Shown: piece by piece, positions 6,713-12,185 of the stretch
Layout: each line of letters begins with the position of its first letter
Position numbering within the stretch: the stretch's first letter is position 1
Source of the DNA: Prevotella sp. UBA7551
Lineage (GTDB): Bacteria; Bacteroidota; Bacteroidia; Bacteroidales; Bacteroidaceae
Length of the DNA: 12,185 nt
Assembly: GCA_002479145.1 (NCBI GenBank)
Contig: DLLX01000038.1
Span: 5,325 to 17,509, forward strand
Reading direction: 5' to 3'
Translations under genes and position numbers: made by a program
The notes under the pieces: model-generated
Databases searched by the model: none
What the model was told of the DNA's origin: nothing
The model's input: only the letters and a program-made list of their open reading frames with translations

Positions 6713-7591
6713 CTACTTTTGTTTAATGAGATGAATACATTTCTCAAGAGAATCGAGCCAATAAGGTATCTGAATGCCAAAAGTCTCCTTGACCTTACTC
6801 TTGTCGAGCACGGAATAGGCCGGGCGCTTTACAGGAGAAGGAAACTCGGAGCTGTGACATGGCTGAATGTCACAGGTTGTGTTGCCAGCAATGCGGGCTA
6901 TCATTTTGGCGAAGTCGTACCAAGAAGTAACGCCCTCGTTGCTGAAATGATAAATTCCAGTATGACCGATGTACTTTCTTTGCTCCACAATATCGAATAT
7001 GGCCGTCGCCAAATCACCTGCATAAGTTGGCGTTCCACACTGGTCGAAGACCACTTTGAGCTGTGGTTTAGTAGAAGTCAAGTTGAGCATCGTTTTCACA
7101 AAGTTGTGCCCAAAGCTACTATAGAGCCACGCAGTGCGGAATATAAGATAGTCCACGCCAGTAGAAACAATCCTCTCTTCACCGTGGAGCTTAGTCAATC
7201 CATAGACTCCCGATGGCGTTCCTGACTGATTTTCCTTGCAAGGCGAATTATAGTCGTCGGCACCGAAGACATAGTCCGTGCTGATGTGAATAAGTAACCC
7301 ACCGACATCCTTCATTGCTTTGGCCAGATTTTCTGGTGCTTCGGCGTTGAGCGTTTCTACGATTTCACCTGCAGTCTCAGCCTTATCGACATTCGTCCAT
7401 GCAGCGCAGTTAATAATACAACCTATCTTTTCCTGCTCCACAAGCTTCCTAACAGACTCTAAATCAGTAATGTCGAGGGGTAAATACCCCTCACAGATAT
7501 CTGTGAAAATGTAATGATCCCGACTTCTCTTGGCTACAAGCTGTATCTCATTGCCCAATTGCCCGTTAGCTCCTGTTACCAGTATATTCAT
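6713..7591 (-). CDS. rfbD: dTDP-4-dehydrorhamnose reductase
   Basis: A 292-residue short-chain dehydrogenase/reductase of the RmlD type, which makes dTDP-L-rhamnose from dTDP-4-keto-L-rhamnose for surface polysaccharides. Visible are the NAD(P)-binding GANGQLG (7-13), the NCAAWTNVDKAE stretch (61-72), the STDYVFGAD strand (104-112) with the Thr105 counterpart, and the catalytic YxxxK (Tyr130, Lys134). Later RmlD features include FRTAWLYSSFGHNFVKTML and PTYAGDLA. Length is typical. rfbA, rfbB and rfbC are not in the window, so the other steps of the pathway must be encoded elsewhere. It lies 89 bases after the DUF4924 gene with a hairpin in the gap, and 7 bases before prfC, an arrangement commonly kept in Bacteroidales. 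Confidence 0.95.
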   Translation of the reverse strand: MNILVTGANGQLGNEIQLVAKRSRDHYIFTDICEGYLPLDITDLESVRKLVEQEKIGCIINCAAWTNVDKAETAGEIVETLNAEAPENLAKAMKDVGGLLIHISTDYVFGADDYNSPCKENQSGTPSGVYGLTKLHGEERIVSTGVDYLIFRTAWLYSSFGHNFVKTMLNLTSTKPQLKVVFDQCGTPTYAGDLATAIFDIVEQRKYIGHTGIYHFSNEGVTSWYDFAKMIARIAGNTTCDIQPCHSSEFPSPVKRPAYSVLDKSKVKETFGIQIPYWLDSLEKCIHLIKQK

Positions 7592-7618
7592 GATAGTTAT
7601 TGCTATATTTAGATTGTT

Positions 7619-7655
7619 GGAGAAAGTCTTCGTTGCTATTAAAATGCCTTTCTCC
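7619..7655 (-). promoter_or_regulatory. Hairpin in the leader of rfbD
   Basis: The arms GGAGAAAG (7619-7626) and CTTTCTCC (7648-7655) are a perfect 8-bp inverted repeat with a 21-base loop, inside the 89-base gap ahead of rfbD. It has no T-run, so it is not a clear terminator; it may be a processing or mRNA-stability element within the operon. Confidence 0.35.
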
Positions 7656-7680
7656 TAAAATCAAAACTTACGCGTCTAAA

Positions 7681-8226
7681 CTAATTATCCCAGTCCAGCC
7701 CTTCTTTTTTTTCCTTGATGTAATAATCAGACAACATACCGACAAAGGTTGTAATTTCCTTAATGGCGTGTTCTGTTTCGGGTGACACAGACCTATGCTG
7801 CATTCTTAGGAGCATAACGCCATATAGCGCATTGAGACAGGTCTCAATCTCGCCTATGTTTTTGTCTCCTTTACGACGAAGTTCGACTATGAAGGGCAAA
7901 ACTCGGTAATATTCAGCAGAATAGAAAGGAAAACGGGACGACTGAAGCAACTGGACATGAAGCTCACCAAGATCTTGAAGCAATACCTCATTGATTGCCA
8001 AATGCCCCTTTGCTCGTTTTCCCTCTTGATTCATCATCCGAATCAAGTCACCAAACCAATCCTCTTCTTCGTCTTTCTGCTCCTTCGTGTAGTCAAAACG
8101 GTCTATGTATTCATGGCGGAGACGTGGGAGTGAACAGCCATAAGCGCGTATTAAGTCTTCCATCTGCCACATATAAAGCAGATACTCAACAATGCTTTTT
8201 TCTCTGATTGCTTTTGCTATAAACAT
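7681..8226 (-). CDS. DUF4924 family protein
   Basis: A 181-residue soluble, mostly helical protein. The start MFIAKAIREKSIVEYLLYMW followed by QMEDLIRAY, an acidic EEEDWFGDLI segment (about 54-63), and a C-terminal ISEIT/FVGMLSDYY-like helix match the Bacteroidota family known as DUF4924 as I remember it. No signal peptide, no membrane segment and no catalytic motif are seen. Function is unknown. It sits 11 bases after the lysE-like gene and before rfbD and prfC, a gene order commonly seen in Bacteroidales, so it is likely co-transcribed with them. Recognition rests on overall pattern, not on a search. Confidence 0.8.
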   Translation of the reverse strand: MFIAKAIREKSIVEYLLYMWQMEDLIRAYGCSLPRLRHEYIDRFDYTKEQKDEEEDWFGDLIRMMNQEGKRAKGHLAINEVLLQDLGELHVQLLQSSRFPFYSAEYYRVLPFIVELRRKGDKNIGEIETCLNALYGVMLLRMQHRSVSPETEHAIKEITTFVGMLSDYYIKEKKEGLDWDN

Positions 8227-8237
8227 GGATTCGAGTC

Positions 8238-8924
8238 TTAATAACTGGGTAAATGGTAAAGATTGAATACTGCCCCGAAAAGAATAATTACAGAGAACAA
8301 AATGACCAACGAGCCTATTACTCTATTGATAATGGTGATACCAGTCACATTAAATCTTCCTCCAATCTTATCAACAAGCCACGTCAGCCCATACCACCAC
8401 AACAGTGCGCCCAAAGGAATGCAAGCAAAGCCCACGCCTGTTTCAAACGGACGCGATGGTTGAACGAAAGCGAACTGTGCAAAAGTGGCCATGAACAGAA
8501 ATATAATCAATGGGTTGGAAAAAGTGACGAGAAACGCCGTTAGGCCATTGTTGAGAAGAGACCCTTTCCCACGATTCTTCGAATGTGGATGCAAGTTCTT
8601 CTTGCCGGGATTAGAACGAAAACAATAAATGCCAAAAAGCAGAAGGATAATACATCCTGATATCTGAAGGAAGAATTGATATTTAGGATTATGCAACGGT
8701 TCCATAATGAACCCCATGCCCAATCCTACTATTAGCGCATAAATGATATCGCTCACCGCAGCTCCTACTCCTGTCATAAGGCCATACCAGCGCCCCTTGT
8801 TCAAAGTGCGCTGAATGCAAAGGATTCCCACAGGTCCCATTGGAGCAGAAGCAATGATGCCTATAGCCATCCCCTTGAAAATGAAATCAAGGATGTCGAG
8901 CTGGATTGGTAATTCTATATTCAT
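8238..8924 (-). CDS. LysE/RhtB-family transporter
   Basis: A 228-residue inner-membrane protein with about six hydrophobic segments (roughly 12-37, 47-72, 85-103, 125-155, 160-182, 195-222). The N-terminal stretch GIIASAPMGPVGILCIQRTL followed by GRWYGLMTGVGAAVSD is the LysE/RhtB signature. Family members export basic or neutral amino acids or related molecules; the substrate here cannot be told. The reading frame is open upstream to 9161 on the minus strand, but the longer part overlaps the glucokinase gene on the other strand and has no transporter character. The ATG at 8924 is chosen since MNIELPIQLDILDFIFKGM matches the usual N-terminus and lies just after a promoter. It is the first gene of the lysE-DUF4924-rfbD-prfC cluster. 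Confidence 0.88.
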   Translation of the reverse strand: MNIELPIQLDILDFIFKGMAIGIIASAPMGPVGILCIQRTLNKGRWYGLMTGVGAAVSDIIYALIVGLGMGFIMEPLHNPKYQFFLQISGCIILLLFGIYCFRSNPGKKNLHPHSKNRGKGSLLNNGLTAFLVTFSNPLIIFLFMATFAQFAFVQPSRPFETGVGFACIPLGALLWWYGLTWLVDKIGGRFNVTGITIINRVIGSLVILFSVIILFGAVFNLYHLPSY

Positions 8925-8934
8925 AATTCGGGTA

Positions 8935-8966
8935 CAAAATTCGGAAAAATATGGCACATAAGCAAA
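8935..8966 (-). promoter_or_regulatory. Promoter for the lysE-DUF4924-rfbD-prfC cluster
   Basis: On the minus strand TTTG (plus 8966-8963), 20 bases, then GAATTTTG (plus 8942-8935), seven of eight with TAnnTTTG counting the free positions. The expected transcript start is only a few bases before the ATG at 8924, so the leader would be very short or absent. Confidence 0.55.
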
Positions 8967-8981
8967 TTTGGCATGTGAAAC

Positions 8982-9012
8982 TTTGTCTATTCGAGGGTTT
9001 TTAGTAACTTTG
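8982..9012 (+). promoter_or_regulatory. Promoter for the ROK glucokinase gene
   Basis: TTTG at 8982-8985, a 19-base spacer, TAACTTTG at 9005-9012: a perfect Bacteroidota-type promoter. The transcript would begin near 9019, about 27 bases before the ATG at 9046. Its -33 element lies only 15 bases from the -33 element of the divergent lysE promoter. Confidence 0.75.
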
Positions 9013-9045
9013 CAATAACCAGAATATCTAAACATAAACAAAATT

Positions 9046-10023
9046 ATGGTAGCACAAGAACAGCAGAAGCCCTTCGTCATCGGATTGGACTTGGGCGGTA
9101 CTAATTCCGTTTTTGGAATAGTTGACCAGCGTGGAAACATACTGACAACCAACTCCATCAAGACACAAGCCTACAAGACGGCCGAGGACTTTGTTTCAGC
9201 CGGTGTGGAGGCTTTGAAGCCAATCATTGCCAAAGTGGGAGGCATTACCCAGATAAAAGCCATGGGCATTGGCGCACCAAACGGCAATTATTACCGAGGA
9301 ACTATAGAGTTTGCACCTAATGTGCCTTGGGGGCATGACGGAGTGATTCCATTGGCCGATATGTTCTCAAAGAAGTTGGGCATACCCGTGGGACTTACGA
9401 ATGATGCCAACGCCGCAGCTATTGGAGAAATGCAATATGGTGTGGCACGTGGAATGAAAAATTTCATCATGATCACACTTGGTACTGGCGTAGGGTCAGG
9501 CATTGTCGTCGACGGACACATGGTTTATGGCAGCGATGGTTTTGCCGGAGAGCTGGGGCACACCATCATCCGTCGTGAAAATGGACGCCCATGCGGTTGC
9601 GGGCGCAAGGGCTGCTTAGAAACCTATTGCTCAGCAACTGGAGTGGCGCGCACCGCCCGCGAGTTCCTTGCTAATAGCGATGAACCATCCTTACTTAGAG
9701 ATTTGAAACCTGAGGACATCACCTCTCTCGATGTTTCTATTGCGGCGAGCAAGGGGGATGCGCTTGCCAACCGCATCTATGAGTACACAGGAGAAATACT
9801 TGGTGAGGCTTGCGCAGACTTCACCGCCTTCTCTTCTCCCGAGGCTTATGTGTTCTTTGGAGGCCTGACCAAAGCAGGCGATTTGCTCATGAAGCCTGTG
9901 AAAAAGAGCTACGACGAGCATGTCTTAAAAATTTACAAGGGAAAAGCACAGTTCCTTATCAGCTCTTTGGACGATGCCAGCGCCGCCGTCTTGGGCGCTT
10001 CCGCCATTGGTTGGGAACTGTAA
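9046..10023 (+). CDS. ROK-family glucokinase
   Basis: A 325-residue ROK-family sugar kinase, probably phosphorylating glucose to glucose 6-phosphate with ATP in the cytoplasm. The ATP-binding DLGGTN is at 15-20. The NDANAAAIGE segment (119-128) contains the catalytic base Asp120. The ATP-binding loop ITLGTGVGSGIV lies at 143-154, and substrate-binding GFAGELGH at 165-172. The zinc site is complete: His172, Cys183, Cys185 and Cys190 in CGCGRKGCLE. The C-terminal FFGGLTKAGDLL is the adenosine-binding segment. Length and motif order fit ROK glucokinases of Bacteroidales; a mannose, fructose or N-acetylmannosamine preference is possible. It has its own strong promoter and a hairpin after the stop, so it seems to be a single-gene unit. 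Confidence 0.94.
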   Translation: MVAQEQQKPFVIGLDLGGTNSVFGIVDQRGNILTTNSIKTQAYKTAEDFVSAGVEALKPIIAKVGGITQIKAMGIGAPNGNYYRGTIEFAPNVPWGHDGVIPLADMFSKKLGIPVGLTNDANAAAIGEMQYGVARGMKNFIMITLGTGVGSGIVVDGHMVYGSDGFAGELGHTIIRRENGRPCGCGRKGCLETYCSATGVARTAREFLANSDEPSLLRDLKPEDITSLDVSIAASKGDALANRIYEYTGEILGEACADFTAFSSPEAYVFFGGLTKAGDLLMKPVKKSYDEHVLKIYKGKAQFLISSLDDASAAVLGASAIGWEL

Positions 10024-10092
10024 GCCACTGGATGCGGCACAGTCAAAGCTTCTTGGATTTTCACCAACAGCACAGCAGATTCTTACAAATAC

Positions 10093-10125
10093 AAAGGAAT
10101 GTGTCATAACCTGGCACATTCCTTT
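10093..10125. terminator. Hairpin terminator after glucokinase
   Basis: Arms AAAGGAATGTG (10093-10103) and CACATTCCTTT (10115-10125) are an exact 11-bp inverted repeat with an 11-base loop. It begins 70 bases after the glucokinase stop. The trailing sequence has only a short T-rich part (CTATTTTT), so it is a fair but not perfect intrinsic terminator. Confidence 0.6.
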
Positions 10126-10165
10126 CGGTAAGTTCTATTTTTACAGTCATACAATATTATTCAAT

Positions 10166-10869
10166 ATAAAACATTTGTTTTTTATTCTAATAAGTACATT
10201 CATGATTTGTGATAGCGTGTCTGCCCAATCACAGAATATTTAATGTATTTATACTGCAACACATATAATCGCTGATGCTGTAAAAGGCATAGAGGATGCA
10301 CACATTCGCAAAATGGTAATTCAAAAATTTCGAAATGACAAGAAGACATTTACAATGCTTTATGCCGATGAAAAATATTCTTTTAGCGAAGGTTCAATTG
10401 ATGGCGATACAGGGATAAAGTCTGTAGGACTGGCAGAAGACATTTACATAGACTTGGCAAAAGACTCTTTGTTTGCAAAAAGTACATTGTTGACAAGCTC
10501 TTCCTTATTAAGGACAAGTACATACCTTGTGATTGGACTCTAACAAAAGAGACAAAGACTATCAATGGCAAATTGTGTACAAAGGCAACAGCATCTTGAA
10601 ATATTCCTGTCACAGCATGGTTTTGCACAGAGATACCTTTGAATGTTGGACCTTTGGGATATATTGGGCTGCCCGGCATAATCATGCAACTTGACACACC
10701 TACTTATTCGTATGTCTTACAAGAAATGATCAACTTGGAAGATGTACCGACTTTAGAGGTTCCAACTAAAGGCAAGGTTATATCCCAAGAAGAATTCAAC
10801 AAACTTGAAGCGGAAAAGATGAAGTCTCGTGGGGCAGAAGCAGGAGAGGTAAGAATTATTCGCATGTAA
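10166..10869 (+). pseudogene. GLPGLI-family secreted protein, decayed by four lesions
   Basis: Joined reading frames give a protein of about 235 residues of the GLPGLI family (TIGR01200, Bacteroidota secreted proteins of unknown function). The namesake motif is at 10666-10683 (GLPGII after NVGPLGYI). Upstream is the usual WxLTKETKTINGKLCTKATA segment (10534-10593), and the first 22 codons read as a signal peptide ending SVSAQ. Lesions, all seen directly: the expected start codon is ATA at 10166 (IKHLFFILISTFMICDSVSAQ); a TAA interrupts the frame at 10241-10243; the frame shifts near 10485-10492, consistent with loss of one base; and a TGA stops the second frame at 10597-10599. Partial frames remain open at 10313-10543 and 10639-10869. 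The gene is read with the truncated barrel gene that starts 3 bases after its stop. Sequencing error is unlikely to explain all four. Confidence 0.85.
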
Positions 10870-10872
10870 GTG

Positions 10873-11991
10873 ATGCGTCAGCTCCACAATCTCACATTCA
10901 GCATACTTGCCTTACTTCACAATTATGATAAGGATTATTACAATACAGAAGATTTATCAATAGACTGCCATAAGGCGAAAGGAATATATAAGAAACAAAG
11001 CGGATCTCTTATTTTTGAAAAGGCTGCTGGATGGTTGAGGTTCAAGCTCAACGCCTCTTTGACAGAGAATACATACAAACAAGCATCCAAAAACGACGAC
11101 AGCTCTGTCAAATTCAATTATAATTCATTGATTCGTTTAGTATTCAGCCCAAAGAGTGAGCTTATCGTGACTGGGAGCAAAGAAACGTATCAAATCAACC
11201 TGAACAGGCTTGTTGACTTCCCTGTACATCTTTCATACGACAGATTGCAGAAGGCATCGGCTATTCATTCACCGTTCATCAACAAGGATACTTATTCCTT
11301 ACATTATCGTCTCATCAATAATTATAGCAATCTGTTGCTCTTTGTGTCGGGAATGTATTCCAATACAAAAGGCGGAGGGTTGGCAAATGTCACTCAACAA
11401 GGCATAACAAGAAACTTGACATATACAGATGGGGGTCAAGAGGAATGGATGGCTTTACATGCTGTGGTTTCAAAAGGTTTGGGTCACTGGCCAATAGATG
11501 CCAATATAAAATTGTCATTGACCCAAAGCCGTGTGGCAAATGTATTGAATAGCATGAAGTTCAACACAATAGTACAGGTGCCCAAGGGAGAGATGGGTTT
11601 TAGAACAAGGCTGAAATCTATACTCAACTTTGATTTAGGTGCATCTTACAAGAAAAACATATACACAAGTTATGCTGGCAGAAAGCAATATAACGAACTA
11701 TTCGAAGCTCATTTGTACACATATATAAAGTATGGACATTTAAAAGGAACCGTAAATTACACATTAAGCAAAACCCAAGGAGGTGGTTTAGAGCGTCTTT
11801 CCAACAATTTAGGCTTTCAAGTTTCATACCACCTGAAGAGATACCAACTCACACTATCGGGCAACGAACTATTACATCTACATAATAACAACTGGTTGAT
11901 GCTCAGCAGCTCTTCGTATTCATCAACGACAACCTATTATAGGAGAATGCCTGGTTACTTGATTCTTTCGTGTGGAGTGAATATTGACTAA
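10873..11991 (+). pseudogene. Truncated outer-membrane beta-barrel (TonB-dependent receptor-like) gene, plug part missing
   Basis: An open frame of 372 residues that resembles only the C-terminal barrel half of the outer-membrane protein usually encoded beside a GLPGLI gene (about 800-900 residues with a carboxypeptidase-like regulatory domain and a plug). Here there is no regulatory domain and no plug. The remainder alternates amphipathic strands (for example WLRFKLNASL, SLIRLVFSPKSEL, NLLLFVSGMYSN, NIKLSLTQSRVANV, LKGTVNYTLSK, LGFQVSYHLKRYQLTLSG) and ends PGYLILSCGVNID near the stop. The first residues MMRQLHNLTFSILALL look like the start of a signal peptide without a cleavage site, directly followed by HNYDKDYY, which looks like barrel sequence; an in-frame internal deletion is the simplest reading. 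The ATG is 3 bases after the GLPGLI stop (GTG at 10870 is an alternative). The frame is intact but probably not functional. Confidence 0.7.
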
Positions 11992-12150
11992 AACTAACAG
12001 AACATCAGAAGAACCTCAAATGTTGTCAAAGCAAAAGGGGGCATACTCAAAACACCCATAGGCAGGTACAGTTAATAGCATTTCAAATAACAGAAGATCC
12101 AACTAATCACTTTAGGTGGGTTCTATAAATTACCACCAAAAAAGATATAA
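11992..12150. other. Intergenic stretch without recognised gene
   Basis: AT-rich sequence after the barrel gene. I see a weak 5-bp stem (GGTGG at 12116-12120 with CCACC at 12133-12137 approximately) but no T-run, no convincing promoter match and no ORF of note on either strand. Confidence 0.4.
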
Positions 12151-12185
12151 ATGATGAAGGGTTACGTTTTGCCATCTTTTGGCCT
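12151..12185 (+). CDS. Possible start of a further gene (first 11 codons only)
   Basis: Two adjacent ATG codons (12151, 12154) open a frame reading MMKGYVLPSFGL-like to the window edge. An N-terminus of the form MKxYVLxxFGL is seen in zinc/quinone-type alcohol dehydrogenases, but eleven residues are far too few for a call and no promoter was found. It is listed only so that the edge is checked with flanking sequence. Confidence 0.2.
   Translation, partial: MMKGYVLPSFG

Noticed and set aside
6706..6780. 25-codon N-terminal extension of prfC
   Set aside because: It overlaps the 3' end of rfbD and does not resemble the release factor 3 N-terminus, which aligns at the ATG at 6705.
8925..9161. 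N-terminal extension of the lysE-like protein
   Set aside because: It overlaps the glucokinase gene and the intergenic promoters and has no transporter character; the promoter at 8935-8966 supports the ATG at 8924.

Overview
The window reads as chromosomal DNA of a member of the Bacteroidota, most likely Bacteroidales and probably Prevotella-like. The supports are several good matches to the Bacteroidota promoter (TTTG or TTG, 19-21 bases, then TAnnTTTG), starts without Shine-Dalgarno sequences, an N-terminal half of a Bacteroidales-type TamB/AsmA protein, a DUF4924 protein, and a GLPGLI-family gene next to an outer-membrane barrel gene. Genus assignment is inference; no rRNA or marker tree can be made here.

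Left part (1-2757): the minus strand carries a long TamB-like gene open at the left edge. The long plus-strand frames over it are shadows. It is separated from the plus-strand ECF sigma factor gene (2758-3351) by an intergenic stretch of about 440 bases holding two outward promoters, a perfect 20-bp GC-rich inverted repeat and a strong terminator-like hairpin facing left that has no obvious gene to terminate.

Middle part (3352-9045): a minus-strand pair made of a previously easy-to-miss 41-codon ORF and rpe (ribulose-phosphate epimerase) ends in a terminator. Divergent from it is a TrpF-like protein that has lost the catalytic cysteine. Then a minus-strand cluster in transcription order lysE-like exporter, DUF4924, rfbD, prfC (release factor 3), probably one operon driven from a promoter next to the lysE-like start.

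Right part (9046-12185): a plus-strand ROK-family glucokinase with a near-consensus promoter, followed by a more AT-rich, decaying locus: a GLPGLI-family pseudogene with four separate lesions, and a tightly following truncated outer-membrane beta-barrel gene that seems to have lost its whole regulatory/plug part. The last 190 bases are mostly without a recognisable gene and may contain the first codons of another one.

Most of the window is housekeeping. No CRISPR array, transposase, tRNA or rRNA was seen. The points most worth a second look are the multi-lesion GLPGLI/barrel locus, the catalytically broken TrpF homologue, the small ORF ahead of rpe, and the repeat/terminator arrangement between tamB and the sigma gene.
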